NCBI GenBank assembly: GCA_963735955.1
Contig: CAVTND010000011.1
Location: 124,001 to 188,000 of the forward strand
Length of the DNA: 64,000 bases
Direction of reading: 5' to 3'
From: CAVTND01 sp963735955
GTDB taxonomy: Bacteria > Pseudomonadota > Gammaproteobacteria > Burkholderiales > Burkholderiaceae_F
Shown: piece by piece, positions 44,130 to 53,585 of the stretch
How the letters are laid out: the number at the start of each line of letters is the position of its first letter
Numbering within the stretch: the first letter of the stretch is position 1
Translations under genes and position numbers: made by a program
Notes under the pieces: model-generated
Told to the model about the DNA's origin: nothing
Database searches by the model: none
Seen by the model: the letters and a program-made list of their open reading frames with translations, nothing else

Positions 44130-45902
44130 TCAGCGCTTCACCTTTTCTGCCGCGATCCACTCGCGCACCTTGATGCCAAGCACACTCATCGGTAGTGCGC
44201 CGTCGGTCAGCAGCACGCGGTGGAACTTCCTGACGTCGAACTTCGCTCCGAGTTCAGTCTCGGCTTCGCGCCGCAGCCGGCTGATCTCGAGCTGGCCGAT
44301 CTTGTAGCCCAGTGCCTGGCCAGGGTTGACGATGTAACGCTCGACCTCAGCGATTACGTCGCTCTCGGCCATCGATGAGTGGGTGCGCATGTAATCGATC
44401 GCCTGCTGCCGGTTCCAGCCCTTATGGTGCAGGCCGGTGTCGACCACCAGCCGCATCGCGCGCAATTGCTCGTCCGACAGGCGTCCGTACCACTGGTACG
44501 GATCAGTGAAAAGCCCGAGCTCCTTGCCGATGCTTTCAGAGTAGAGCGCCCAGCCCTCCGAATACGCGACATAGAACGTGCCGAAGCGGCGGAATTTCGG
44601 CAGTGACTGGACCTCCTGCGCGATCGCGATCTGGAAGTGGTGGCCCGGCGACGCTTCGTGGAGCGACAGCGTCTCCATGCCGTAGATTGGCTGGGCCCTG
44701 AGGTTGAAGGTGTTGATGTAGAAGATGCCGGGACGTGATCCGTCCGCCGACGGTGGCTGGTATTCGGCCCCAGCTGCGCTCTGAGCGCGGAATGCTTCGA
44801 CCTCCTGGACCCGGTAGTCGGCCTTGGGTGCGACGTCGAACATCTTCGGCAGCAGCGCATTGATCTTCTTCTGCAGATCGCGGTATCCAGCGACGAGTTC
44901 TTCGGGCTTGCTGTAGAAGTAACGGGGGTCTTCCTGTAAGTGCTTGAAGAACGCCTTGAGGTCACCTTCGAACTTTACTTCGCGGCGCACCGCGTTCATT
45001 TCATCCCAGATCCGCTGCACCTCTCGTTGGCCGAGCGCGTGGATCGCATCGGGTGACATGTCGGTGGTGGTACTGCGTTTGACGTAGTACGCATACCAGG
45101 CCTTGCCGTCGGGCAGCGCTGACCACGCGGTCGTGGTGCGGGTCTTGAGGATGTACTCGTCACGCACGAAGTCCTGCATGCGCCGGTAGGCAGGCGCTAT
45201 CTGATCCCTGATCAGCGTGCGGAACGCCGCACTGAGGCGCTCGCGGTCGGCTGTGGTTACCGCATCTGGGAAGCTCTTCATCGGCCCCCAGAACACACTC
45301 TGCTCGGGGTCGGTAACTGCCAGCGCCGCGAGTTGTGGCACCACCTTCCCCATGACCGGTCGGGGCTGTGTCACACCCCTGGCGATGCCGATCCGCATGT
45401 TGGCAATCATGCCGTCCAGAATCGGCGGTGCGCCCGCCAGCCGTTTGTACCAATCGTTGTAGTCCTTCACCGTGCGAAATGGCTGGATCGAAGCACCCAT
45501 GCCCATCTCCGCCAGGAAGCTTGGAAAGCTGCCATATTGGTCAAGCGGCTGCATCCAGCCCGGGAAGCGTTCGCCTTCGAGCGTTTCCATTAGGTCGCGC
45601 TTGAGGATGTCGTAGGACAGGCGGTCCTTACCGACGAGCGCCTTGCGGTCGAAGGCCGCGAGTTCCTTGAGTTGTCGTTCAAGGAAGCGCCTGTTGTCGG
45701 CGCGCCATGCGGCGGTGGTGAAATTGATGATGCGATCGTTGTAGCGCGCGTCGCCGATCGAGGTCGCCAGGATCGGGCGGCGAACCAGCGTCTGCTCCCA
45801 GCTTGCATCGAGCCAGGCGTTGAAACGTTCGCCTTCGCTGGGCTTGGCAGAGGCCGTAGCGGCAGCTGCAGCGATCAACAATGTCGCGAGGAGGTGGCGC
45901 AT
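44130..45902 (-). CDS. DUF885 family exported metallopeptidase-like protein
   Basis: The 590-residue protein begins with a signal peptide (MRHLLATLLIAAAAATASAK). DUF885 proteins resemble M32-type zinc carboxypeptidases. The zinc site is TLSLHEASPGHHFQIAIAQE (HExxxGHH), and the downstream Glu is in YVAYSEGWALYSESIGKELG. RLVVDTGLHHKGWNRQQAID and NPGQALGYKIGQLEI follow, and the end EWIAAEKVKR is complete. It is probably periplasmic. The natural substrate of this family is not known. It is convergent with dps. Confidence 0.85.
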   Translation of the reverse strand: MRHLLATLLIAAAAATASAKPSEGERFNAWLDASWEQTLVRRPILATSIGDARYNDRIINFTTAAWRADNRRFLERQLKELAAFDRKALVGKDRLSYDILKRDLMETLEGERFPGWMQPLDQYGSFPSFLAEMGMGASIQPFRTVKDYNDWYKRLAGAPPILDGMIANMRIGIARGVTQPRPVMGKVVPQLAALAVTDPEQSVFWGPMKSFPDAVTTADRERLSAAFRTLIRDQIAPAYRRMQDFVRDEYILKTRTTTAWSALPDGKAWYAYYVKRSTTTDMSPDAIHALGQREVQRIWDEMNAVRREVKFEGDLKAFFKHLQEDPRYFYSKPEELVAGYRDLQKKINALLPKMFDVAPKADYRVQEVEAFRAQSAAGAEYQPPSADGSRPGIFYINTFNLRAQPIYGMETLSLHEASPGHHFQIAIAQEVQSLPKFRRFGTFYVAYSEGWALYSESIGKELGLFTDPYQWYGRLSDEQLRAMRLVVDTGLHHKGWNRQQAIDYMRTHSSMAESDVIAEVERYIVNPGQALGYKIGQLEISRLRREAETELGAKFDVRKFHRVLLTDGALPMSVLGIKVREWIAAEKVKR

Positions 45903-45993
45903 GAAATTTCGGTTGTCGGGGCGGATGGATTCTCGCCACCCGGCCGATACTATCGCGGCACTGGAATGTGGCGGGTCTCACTTGGGCTGACAG

Positions 45994-46875
45994 CTAGTGT
46001 CTGCGGCCGGCCGAAAGTGCGAGGTAATTCCCGACGAAAGCCAGCGCAGCCCCGATCGCTGCGGTGCCTGTCCATCGGTAGTCCTCGAAGACCGTGCTGA
46101 GGCCCATCGCCACGACCGGTATCAGAACTGAAGTGAAGCTGGCGCGACCTGCGCCGATGCGTTCGATTAGCTTGAAGTAAGCGCCGAAGGCAACGATGCT
46201 GCCAAAGAACGCCAGGTACACGAGTGAAGTGACGTAGGCGAATCCCCAGTCGAACGTCCACGCGGTACCACCGATCCATGCGACAGCAGCCGCAGTTATC
46301 GCGCCGTAGCCCATGCCCCAGGCGGTGCCGCTCGTGACCGGTATCTTTTCGCGTTGCAGGCGGACTGTGACCAGATTGCCTGTGGCTGCAATGACGGTAG
46401 ACCCGAGCGCGAAAGCAACGCCCAGAGCGGCGTCACCCCCTTTCGCAGCGGCGCGCAGCTCCGGCAAGAACAGCGAAGCGATCCCGGCAACACCCAGGAG
46501 CGCACCCAGCACGACCTTGGCGTGCACCGGCGTCCTGAACACGAGCCAGGAACCGATGGGCACCAGGAACACCATGGTCGAAAAGGCTACGGCCACCAGG
46601 CCGGATGCCACGTAGCGTTCGGCCACATAGACGCCCACGTAATTGAGGCCAAACAAGGTTGCGCCCTGTGCTGCCAACCAGGCGTGCGTCCGCAGCGGGA
46701 AGACGAGCCTTCGACCCTGCGCGAGGCACCAGACGAAGAGGATGATCGCGGCGAGCGCGAAGCGATACACAACCGAAACCTCGGGCTCGACGTTACCCAG
46801 CTGGAAGGTAATCGCGAGCCAGGTCGAACCCCAGATGACGGTAGCAACCGCGAACAGAATGGCTGAGTTGTTCAT
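45994..46875 (-). CDS. EamA/DMT superfamily transporter
   Basis: The 293-residue integral membrane protein has ten predicted helices in two EamA repeats. The first starts ILFAVATVIWGSTWLAITFQ, with the W-G-x-x-x motif of the family. The second begins near residue 148 with ALGVAFALGSTVIAATGNLV. SFTSVLIPVVAMGLSTVFED is the usual helix-9 region. Members export metabolites or amino acids. The substrate is unknown. It precedes the DUF885 gene by 91 bp on the same strand. The 244 bp upstream to 47119 hold nothing clear. Confidence 0.88.
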   Translation of the reverse strand: MNNSAILFAVATVIWGSTWLAITFQLGNVEPEVSVVYRFALAAIILFVWCLAQGRRLVFPLRTHAWLAAQGATLFGLNYVGVYVAERYVASGLVAVAFSTMVFLVPIGSWLVFRTPVHAKVVLGALLGVAGIASLFLPELRAAAKGGDAALGVAFALGSTVIAATGNLVTVRLQREKIPVTSGTAWGMGYGAITAAAVAWIGGTAWTFDWGFAYVTSLVYLAFFGSIVAFGAYFKLIERIGAGRASFTSVLIPVVAMGLSTVFEDYRWTGTAAIGAALAFVGNYLALSAGRRH

Positions 46876-47119
46876 CGCATCCCGCTGACGCTAGTTGCGT
46901 CATCCGATCAAGACGCAATCTAGCAGTGGGGAGGTCTCGACCGTGCGCGGGCAGCTGAGCGTGCTCTTGTCGTGGAACGAAGGCGCGGCGAGGTCGGCGA
47001 TAGTCGATTTCGTCGCGCGCGTGACGAAGGACGGCGGCACGGAGTTCGTGCCGCCGTCCGCACTCATCGATTCATCGCGAGCCACATCGATTGAGGCTCG
47101 CTATCCTTTGCTCAGTGCG

Positions 47120-47692
47120 TCACGCGCGAAGCGCGCCGGAGGCCTTGGCCGTTTGAGTCGCGATGAAATCCATCAGGGGCGGGGACAGGCAATCGTAGGG
47201 CTCGAGCTTCAGTTCTTTCAACCTTGCCCTGACCGCACCCATGTTGTCTGGGCTTGCACCCGACTCGATGATCGACGAAACAAACGCAGCGAATTCAGGC
47301 GGCGCCCAGCCCGATTCGTTCGAACGCTCGGTGTGAATGAAATCGAATCCGTATAGCGGATGCCCCTTGTTCTCGATCCTGCCAAACATGTGCACGCCGC
47401 AGTCCTTGCAGGCATGCCGCTGAATGGTTGCCTTGGGATCCACGATGGCGAGCTTGTTGCCGTTCGCCTTGACGCTCAGGTTGTCGCGCCCGACGACGGC
47501 GACCTGCGAGAACAGCGCCCCTTTCGGTTTCCAGCACTTGGTGCAGCCGCACACGTGATTGTGTGCGCACTGCCCCTTGATCGTTATCTCGACCTTGTTC
47601 TGTGAGCAGTTGCAAAAAAGCGTCCCGCCTGCAAAATCTTTTGCCGCGGGCTTCAGTCCACCGTCTACCGCCGGATGTATCGTGACGCTCAT
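47120..47692 (-). CDS. gfa: S-(hydroxymethyl)glutathione synthase (formaldehyde-activating enzyme)
   Basis: The 190-residue enzyme speeds the addition of formaldehyde to glutathione. ATG 47692 follows GGAGGAAA. Zinc-binding cysteines are in GGTLFCNCSQNKVEITIKGQ, NHVCGCTKCWKPKGALFSQV and HACKDCGVHMFGRIENKGHP. GFDFIHTERSNESGWAPPEF and the C-terminal segment ending at residue 190 match the family's full length. It is divergent from the dehydrogenase gene, 129 bp apart, so both probably share a regulatory region responding to formaldehyde. Confidence 0.92.
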   Translation of the reverse strand: MSVTIHPAVDGGLKPAAKDFAGGTLFCNCSQNKVEITIKGQCAHNHVCGCTKCWKPKGALFSQVAVVGRDNLSVKANGNKLAIVDPKATIQRHACKDCGVHMFGRIENKGHPLYGFDFIHTERSNESGWAPPEFAAFVSSIIESGASPDNMGAVRARLKELKLEPYDCLSPPLMDFIATQTAKASGALRA

Positions 47693-47821
47693 GATGTTTC
47701 CTCCCTCTTCGACCTGGAGCTTGGATGAAGCGCGTAATGACGAATCTTGCGACTGATGACCGCCTTCAGGCAAGCTAAGGCGCTCCGCAACAGACGCCGC
47801 AACGGATGGAGGCTCGAAAAC

Positions 47822-48928
47822 ATGAAGACACGCGCTGCTGTAGCCTGGGAGGCCGGAAAGCCATTGACCATCGAGGAAGTCGATCTCGAGGGACCGCGCG
47901 CCGGCGAAGTGCTGGTGCAGATCAAGGCCACGGGGATCTGCCATACCGACTACTTCACGCTGTCGGGGGCCGACCCGGAGGGACTTTTTCCATCGGTTCT
48001 GGGGCACGAGGGAGCCGGCATCGTGGTCGATGTCGGTCCGGGCGTAACGACCGTTCGCAAGGACGATCACGTCATTCCGCTCTACACGCCCGAATGCCGG
48101 CAATGCAAGTTCTGTCTTTCGCGCAAGACGAATCTGTGCCAGTTGATTCGAGCCACGCAGGGCAAAGGCTTGATGCCCGACGGAACGTCGCGTTTTTCGC
48201 TCAATGGCAAGCCATTGCTGCACTACATGGGCACGTCGACCTTCAGCAACTACGTCGTGGTGCCGGAAATCGCGCTCGCGAAGATTCGACCCGATGCGCC
48301 GTTCGAGACAGCTTGCTACATCGGGTGCGGTGTCACGACCGGCGTCGGCGCGGTTGTGTTCACGGCAAAGGTCGAGGCGGGTGCGAATGTCGCCGTGTTC
48401 GGTCTCGGCGGCATCGGGCTCAACGTTATCCAGGGCGCGCGAATGGTCGGCGCCGGCAAGATCATCGGCATCGACCTCAATCCCGAGCGCGAAGCGATCG
48501 GCCGCCGCTTCGGGATGACTCACTTCATTGACGCGCGCAAGGTCGAGAACGTCGTCGATGCAATCGTGCAGCTGACCGACGGCGGCGCCGATTTCAGTTT
48601 CGAATGCATCGGCAATACTGCAACGATGCGGCAGGCACTCGAGTGCTGCCACAAGGGTTGGGGCCAGAGCGTCATCATTGGCGTGGCAGGGGCGGGCCAG
48701 GAGATTGCAACGCGGCCTTTTCAACTTGTGACGGGACGCGTCTGGAAGGGCACCGCCTTCGGCGGCGCGCGCGGCCGCACGGATGTGCCGAAGATCGTTG
48801 ACTGGTACATGGACGGCCGGATCAAGATCGACGAGTTGATCACGCACCGGCTTGCGCTCGAGGACATCAATCGCGGCTTCGATCTCATGAAGAGCGGAGC
48901 GTCGATCCGCTCGGTCGTTGTCTATTGA
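47822..48928 (+). CDS. frmA: S-(hydroxymethyl)glutathione dehydrogenase (class III alcohol dehydrogenase)
   Basis: The 368-residue zinc enzyme oxidises S-hydroxymethylglutathione to S-formylglutathione with NAD. The catalytic zinc site is in ATGICHTDYFTLSGADPEGL and VLGHEGAGIVVDVGPG. The structural zinc cysteines are in PECRQCKFCLSRKTNLCQ. NAD binding is by VAVFGLGGIGLNVIQGARMV. The Arg of class III enzymes near the anion pocket is consistent with LVTGRVWKGTAFGGARGRTD. The start is ATG 47822. The next gene, fghA, follows directly, forming the two-step pathway to formate and glutathione. Confidence 0.94.
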   Translation: MKTRAAVAWEAGKPLTIEEVDLEGPRAGEVLVQIKATGICHTDYFTLSGADPEGLFPSVLGHEGAGIVVDVGPGVTTVRKDDHVIPLYTPECRQCKFCLSRKTNLCQLIRATQGKGLMPDGTSRFSLNGKPLLHYMGTSTFSNYVVVPEIALAKIRPDAPFETACYIGCGVTTGVGAVVFTAKVEAGANVAVFGLGGIGLNVIQGARMVGAGKIIGIDLNPEREAIGRRFGMTHFIDARKVENVVDAIVQLTDGGADFSFECIGNTATMRQALECCHKGWGQSVIIGVAGAGQEIATRPFQLVTGRVWKGTAFGGARGRTDVPKIVDWYMDGRIKIDELITHRLALEDINRGFDLMKSGASIRSVVVY

Positions 48929-48929
48929 C

Positions 48930-49775
48930 GTGACGAAGCTCACGGTATTGAGCGAGCACGCGTGTTGGGGCGGCGTTCAGGGCTTTTACCGGCACGATTC
49001 GGGCACCATCGGATTGCCGATGAATTTCGGCGTGTACCGACCGCCGCTGCAGACCACGCGCGTCGCTGTGCCGGCACTCTTTTATCTGGCCGGCCTGACG
49101 TGTAATGAAGAGACCTTTGCGATCAAAGCGGGCGCGCAGCGATTCGCGGCCGAATCCGGCGTCGTCATTGTTACCCCCGACACGAGTCCGCGCGGCACCG
49201 GAATCGCCGAGGCCGATTCAAGCTGGGACTTCGGTACCGCAGCAGGCTTCTACCTCGATGCGCTTCAAACACCGTGGGACCGCCACTGGAAAATGGAAAG
49301 TTATGTCACGCAGGAACTGCCGACGCTCGTTGCAGAACACTTTCCAGTGGACGGAGATCGGCTCGGTGTATTCGGTCACTCGATGGGCGGCCACGGCGCA
49401 TTGACGCTGGCGTTACGACACCCTGGCCTGTTTCGAAGCGTCTCGGCGTTTGCGCCGATTGCGGCGCCGATGCGAGCCCCTTGGGGAATCAAGGCATTCA
49501 CCGGCTACCTCGGCGAGGACCGAACGCTGTGGCGAAGTCACGATGCCTGCGCGCTGATCGCAGACGGAGCCCGCATGCCGGAATGCCTGGTTGACCAGGG
49601 CTTGGCGGACAAATTTCTCCCTGATCAGCTCAATCCTGAAGCGCTGGAGACTGCCTGCACCAACGCGGGTCAACCGCTGACGCTACGTCGTCACGCGGGT
49701 TACGACCATAGTTACTACTTCATCGCCACTTTCGTCGGCGACCACCTCGCGCATCACGCCCGATTTCTGCTGTAA
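48930..49775 (+). CDS. fghA: S-formylglutathione hydrolase
   Basis: The 281-residue esterase frees formate and glutathione from S-formylglutathione. GTG 48930, two bases after the frmA stop, gives the usual N-terminus (MTKLTVLSEHACWGGVQGFY); TTG 48918 is an alternative that overlaps frmA. The catalytic Ser is in GVFGHSMGGHGALTLALRHP, Asp in VDQGLADKFLPDQLNPEALE and His in HAGYDHSYYFIATFVGDHLA. TCNEETFAIKAGAQRFAAES is also diagnostic. It ends the formaldehyde operon. Confidence 0.94.
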   Translation: MTKLTVLSEHACWGGVQGFYRHDSGTIGLPMNFGVYRPPLQTTRVAVPALFYLAGLTCNEETFAIKAGAQRFAAESGVVIVTPDTSPRGTGIAEADSSWDFGTAAGFYLDALQTPWDRHWKMESYVTQELPTLVAEHFPVDGDRLGVFGHSMGGHGALTLALRHPGLFRSVSAFAPIAAPMRAPWGIKAFTGYLGEDRTLWRSHDACALIADGARMPECLVDQGLADKFLPDQLNPEALETACTNAGQPLTLRRHAGYDHSYYFIATFVGDHLAHHARFLL

Positions 49776-49875
49776 ATGACGTGAATCGGCATCGAACCGA
49801 CAGACGCCGGGCAACCCGCCTCCTTCTTTGCCCGTCGCATGAGGCGTCTCGTCCGGCCACCTCGACCGACGAAAC

Positions 49876-50367
49876 CTATTTGGCCGCGACCTGGGTCCGG
49901 ATCGCCTCGACATGTGCGCGGTTCGCCCCGAAGTCCTTGCGGCCGAGGCGCGAGGCGGAACGCACCTGGACGACCTTGGTGGCCGGATCGAACCAGAACT
50001 CGGCGTCATCGACGAACCGCATCCAGCGTGTTTCGAATTGCACGTACAGATAGTCGGGGCGCTCGGTCACGATGCGGGCGCCGGATTGTGAAGCGATGAT
50101 CGCCTTGAGCTTCGCCATCGAGGCTTCGGCAGTGTCGGCAACCCGCAGCGGCTCGATCTGTGCATAGGCGCTGGCGTACTCGCCATCCTTCCAGGCACCG
50201 GCCTGACTGCTGACGCTGTTCTCGGTTTTCGACGGCGGCTTCAGCTTGCCGTCCTTTACGCCGAGATCGGCGGGCGGGCTACTACGGAGTAAACCGAACT
50301 GCCCGGCGGCAAACAAAAGCAGCGGAACCAGGACGAAGATAACCGCGAGTATGACGAGGGCTTTCAT
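49876..50367 (-). CDS. DUF1499 family protein
   Basis: The 163-residue protein has one N-terminal hydrophobic segment (MKALVILAVIFVLVPLLLFA), either a signal or an anchor. The DUF1499 pattern follows: GKLKPPSKTENSVSSQAG near residue 40, then ARIVTERPDYLYVQFETRWM and RFVDDAEFWFDPATKVVQVR. DUF1499 proteins have no defined function. It is the last gene of the arsS-type operon, starting 6 bp after the flavoprotein stop. The 100 bp beyond it, up to fghA, show no clear terminator. Confidence 0.8.
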   Translation of the reverse strand: MKALVILAVIFVLVPLLLFAAGQFGLLRSSPPADLGVKDGKLKPPSKTENSVSSQAGAWKDGEYASAYAQIEPLRVADTAEASMAKLKAIIASQSGARIVTERPDYLYVQFETRWMRFVDDAEFWFDPATKVVQVRSASRLGRKDFGANRAHVEAIRTQVAAK

Positions 50368-50373
50368 GGGACC

Positions 50374-51480
50374 TCACGAGGGGCGAAACTGTGCGATGAA
50401 ACCACGATCGATGCGATCTTTCCAGCGCCAAATCCATGCGCCTTCCGCGGCGAGCGGTCCCCAGGAGGCGATCGCACGCTGCGGTCCGCAAGCGAGCAGA
50501 TAGAGCGCCATTCGTTGCGGAGCATAGTCGGTGATCGGAGCACCGGCCGCTGCAGCGATCAGATTGCGCGCCAGGGGTGGCCCGGCGCGCACGGCATAGA
50601 CGCCGGACTTTGGTCGTGGCAGGCCGACCATGCTGGCGGAGTCGCCGGCAGCGAATACCCATGGATGCGAGGTCGATCTCAGCCTGGAGTCAACTGCGAT
50701 AAAGCCGCGCGTGTCGGTCGCCAGCGTGCTCGCACTGATCCAGGCCGGCGGTGCCGCGCCGGTGACGACCAGGGTGAGATCACTCGGCAGGAGTCGATCA
50801 CGCAGCTGTACGCCGGAAGGCATGACCTGCAGCACCTCGGCGTCGTTGACCGTCACGTTGGCCATCTGCAAGGCGCGAGCGACGCGCCGTCGCACGCCTG
50901 AACCGTGGCCCGGCAGAATCGAGCCCTGGCCGATCAGCTGCAGGTGCGGACGACGCCGCGAACCTATGCTGCGGAGACGATAGTCAATCGCCAGTGCGAC
51001 TTCGACGCCGCCGGCGCCGGCGCCGATCACCGTGATTCTTGACTGATCCGCCGTCGCGAGCTGTTCCGCCAGCTCCTGCCAGCGCTGAACAAAGGTTTCA
51101 AGCGGACGGATGGCCAACCCGTGCTCGCTTGCTCCTGGCAGAGCATTCAGATCGACAGCCGCACCGGTGGCCATCGAGGCAAGATCGAATTCGATCGAAC
51201 CACCGCTGCGCAGCAGCGCCCGGTGGGCGTTGGGGTCGAGGACGATGATCTCGTCGCGCACGAGGCGCGCACCGGCTGCAAGCACGAGCGGTTCAAGCGG
51301 AATTGCAAGATCGTCAAGCGCATAGTGGCCCGCGATCCAACCCGGCAGCATGCCGCTGTAGAGCTGCCGTGCGTACGGCGTGACGAGGATCACTTCCAGC
51401 TTTTGCGGACGGCTCCGCGCCAGTTCGCGCAGGACAAACGCGTGGCTGTGGCCGCCACCGCCGAGCAGCAGGCGTTTCAC
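50374..51480 (-). CDS. FAD-dependent pyridine nucleotide-disulfide oxidoreductase (SelD-associated type)
   Basis: The 368-residue flavoprotein starts MKRLLLGGGGHSHAFVLREL, a FAD-binding Rossmann motif. LYSGMLPGWIAGHYALDDLA is typical of the flavoprotein domain that elsewhere is fused to selenide-water dikinase. A second nucleotide motif, ITVIGAGAGGVEVALAIDYR, is near residue 150, and HPWVFAAGDSASMVGLPRPK is the C-terminal FAD contact. No redox Cys pair is seen, as in NDH-2-like enzymes. Its ATG overlaps the stop of the DUF3047 gene (ATGA), so the two are translationally coupled. Confidence 0.82.
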   Translation of the reverse strand: MKRLLLGGGGHSHAFVLRELARSRPQKLEVILVTPYARQLYSGMLPGWIAGHYALDDLAIPLEPLVLAAGARLVRDEIIVLDPNAHRALLRSGGSIEFDLASMATGAAVDLNALPGASEHGLAIRPLETFVQRWQELAEQLATADQSRITVIGAGAGGVEVALAIDYRLRSIGSRRRPHLQLIGQGSILPGHGSGVRRRVARALQMANVTVNDAEVLQVMPSGVQLRDRLLPSDLTLVVTGAAPPAWISASTLATDTRGFIAVDSRLRSTSHPWVFAAGDSASMVGLPRPKSGVYAVRAGPPLARNLIAAAAGAPITDYAPQRMALYLLACGPQRAIASWGPLAAEGAWIWRWKDRIDRGFIAQFRPS

Positions 51481-52208
51481 TCGCGCTCCAGTGTGATGTC
51501 GCCGAAGTAGGCGAGGGCCGAGTCGCCGGTGTTATCGGTATCGGCGGCGATCGCCACCGCCGCGAGAGCGGGCGTTCCACCCTTGGCCTCGCGCGGGAAG
51601 GCCCGTGCAAAATCGACGCGCAGATCGCGCTGCTCTTCGAACCAGGTTCCGAGTTCGCCGTTGCGGGCGCTGCGCAATACGATCATGTGTACGCGATCGG
51701 TATACGCATTCGGCAGCCAGGTGCCTGCCGCGAGCGTGCGGTCCCAGACGTAACAGATAGTCGCCGCGGGCAGGTCCAGATTGAACAGCCGGCGGCCGAG
51801 CATTATCTTGATGCGGTCGAAGAATCCAAGCCGGTCGAGCGGCAAGTCGAACAGCGCGCAGACCCTGGCGGCCACGTCGTCACCATCCTTGATCGTGAGA
51901 TCGGAATGCCCGGGCACACGGTCCACGCGCCAGCGCCACCGCAGGATCGGCGCAGGATCAAGATCGGCGTGCAGCGGATGCACCAGATTCGCGTACGAGG
52001 CGTTGGCCTCGGCCTTCAGCACCCGCATCCCGTCCAGCGTGACGATCGCATATCGGGTGTGACGTGGCAGCTTTGGCAGAGTGACGATGGTCCATGACGA
52101 CGGCACGGAGCCCTCCGCGCTTGTTGAAAACAGCGCTACAGTCGGCGAGTCGGCGAGCGCCGGAGGGACAAGCAGGAGCAGGAGCAAGGTGGGGCCCAGG
52201 CACCTCAT
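51477..52208 (-). CDS. DUF3047 family exported protein
   Basis: The 243-residue protein starts at ATG 52208, overlapping the upstream stop by ATGA; a start at 52232 would add MDRRNGIF. The signal peptide MRCLGPTLLLLLLVPPALAD is clear. The mature part shows APILRWRWRVDRVPGHSDLT, KDGDDVAARVCALFDLPLDR and LAAGTWLPNAYTDRVHMIVL, the DUF3047 pattern, a beta-rich periplasmic domain without known function. Its place between a transferase gene and a flavoprotein gene with coupled starts makes it a working part of the operon. Confidence 0.8.
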   Translation of the reverse strand: MRCLGPTLLLLLLVPPALADSPTVALFSTSAEGSVPSSWTIVTLPKLPRHTRYAIVTLDGMRVLKAEANASYANLVHPLHADLDPAPILRWRWRVDRVPGHSDLTIKDGDDVAARVCALFDLPLDRLGFFDRIKIMLGRRLFNLDLPAATICYVWDRTLAAGTWLPNAYTDRVHMIVLRSARNGELGTWFEEQRDLRVDFARAFPREAKGGTPALAAVAIAADTDNTGDSALAYFGDITLERE

Positions 52209-52834
52209 GAAAATTCCGTTGCGTCGATCCATCCGGCCGCGAGTGCGCGTTCAAGGTCCTCCGGGTGATCCAGATCAGGCAGGGTGCGAAGTTCAGCAGT
52301 CGACAAGAAGGACGAACGCGCCAGGGCACGAGTCGCCTCGAGTACCTGCCCGGTCCCCCATGCGATTCCACAAAAGAGCGATGGCTGAGGTTCGTGCATG
52401 CCGATCAAGACATAGCCACCATCCTGCGCAGGCTGCAGGACCAACTTGTGATCGGCCAGCGCCGCGCGTGCCGCGACGAGGTCACCGGTCGTTTGTGCCG
52501 GGCAGTCGGTGCCGATGACGACAGTCGCCGCACCCAGTGCCGCGCCGGCGGTAATCGCTGCCAGCATGCGCGCCCCCAGATCGCCATTCGGTTGTGCGTG
52601 CACCTCGATAGCAAACTCCCGCCGACAGGCATCGATGAAGGGGTGATCGATCGGCCCCGCGACCCAAAGCGCGGCTTCAGCGCCTTGCAGAGAACAGGCG
52701 CGTTGCAGCGCGCGCCGCATCAATGCGGACTGCAAGCGCGCCGCGCCATGAGCGCCGAGGCGTGGAATCAGCCTGGTTTTGACCTGACCGGCTACCGGCG
52801 CGCGCGCCAGCACTGCGATTTGCAGCCGATTCAT
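52205..52834 (-). CDS. Glycosyl/nucleotidyl transferase of the rSAM/selenodomain-associated type 1 (TIGR04282/DUF2064)
   Basis: The 209-residue protein has the nucleotidyl-transferase-like fold: LQIAVLARAPVAGQVKTRLI at the start is the family signature. ATVVIGTDCPAQTTGDLVAA holds the metal-binding Asp, and AQDGGYVLIGMHEP follows. In the arsenosugar and rSAM/selenodomain systems this transferase regularly accompanies the type 2 transferase, which is the next gene upstream (30 bp). The donor and acceptor are unknown here. Its TGA overlaps the ATG of the DUF3047 gene. Confidence 0.82.
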   Translation of the reverse strand: MNRLQIAVLARAPVAGQVKTRLIPRLGAHGAARLQSALMRRALQRACSLQGAEAALWVAGPIDHPFIDACRREFAIEVHAQPNGDLGARMLAAITAGAALGAATVVIGTDCPAQTTGDLVAARAALADHKLVLQPAQDGGYVLIGMHEPQPSLFCGIAWGTGQVLEATRALARSSFLSTAELRTLPDLDHPEDLERALAAGWIDATEFS

Positions 52835-52864
52835 CGGGCCAGGTGATTCATGGCGCCAGGTGCA

Positions 52865-53548
52865 TCATCGAGCGCCGTAATAGCGCCGCGCCAGGACGCG
52901 CGGATCCGCGCCGAGAAAGTAGCGCAGGCGAAGCTCCCACATCAGCACGATGGTGCGCGCTACACCTCGCTTCTGCCAGCGCCGTCCCGACGTAGTGACT
53001 GCTGCAGGGATGACCGCGGGTCGGGCAATGCGCCGCGCCCGGCGCGAAAACTCGACGTCCTCCATCAGAGCGATATTGGCGAAACCGCCGAGCGATTCAA
53101 ACAACTCTCGGCGCATGAATATCCCCTGGTCACCGGTGCAGATGCCGGTGATGCGCGAGCGCTGGTTCATCATGAAAGCAACCATGCCCAGACCACGCGC
53201 GACACCCTCGATGCGCACATCAAAGCGGCCCCACGGTGATCCAGCAAGAGTCGATTCGATCAACCGATCGGCGTCGGTGGGCAGGTAAGTGTCAGCATGC
53301 AGAAAGAGCAAGGCGTCAGCCTGCGCCGAGGCCGCCGCAGCGCCAGCGTTCATCTGCGTGCCGCGCCCTCGCGACGCCGTCAGCGTGCGATCAACCAGCG
53401 GTCGTGCCCGCTCCAGAGTGTTGTCCCGGCTGCCTCCATCGACGACGATCACTTCTGCACCGCGAGTCCGCAGCGGTTCCAGGCGCGTCAGTGCCGGCGC
53501 GATGATCAGGCCCTCGTCTAGCACCGGGAGGATGATGGTGAGATGCAT
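52865..53548 (-). CDS. Family 2 glycosyltransferase, rSAM/selenodomain-associated type 2 (TIGR04283)
   Basis: The 227-residue GT-A transferase begins MHLTIILPVLDEGLIIAPAL, then AEVIVVDGGSRDNTLERARP. The DxD-like metal site is in ADALLFLHADTYLPTDADRL, with TASRGRGTQMNAGAAAAS before it. ICTGDQGIFMRRELFESLGG and FANIALMEDVEFSRRARRIA match the TIGR04283 group, named for arsenosugar-type gene sets. ATG 53548 is chosen over 53554 by family fit. It probably transfers a sugar in the pathway of the radical SAM enzyme encoded upstream. Confidence 0.85.
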   Translation of the reverse strand: MHLTIILPVLDEGLIIAPALTRLEPLRTRGAEVIVVDGGSRDNTLERARPLVDRTLTASRGRGTQMNAGAAAASAQADALLFLHADTYLPTDADRLIESTLAGSPWGRFDVRIEGVARGLGMVAFMMNQRSRITGICTGDQGIFMRRELFESLGGFANIALMEDVEFSRRARRIARPAVIPAAVTTSGRRWQKRGVARTIVLMWELRLRYFLGADPRVLARRYYGAR

Positions 53549-53585
53549 CGGCAATTATTCTTGCTCCCTCGCGCCGCGCGCGGTC

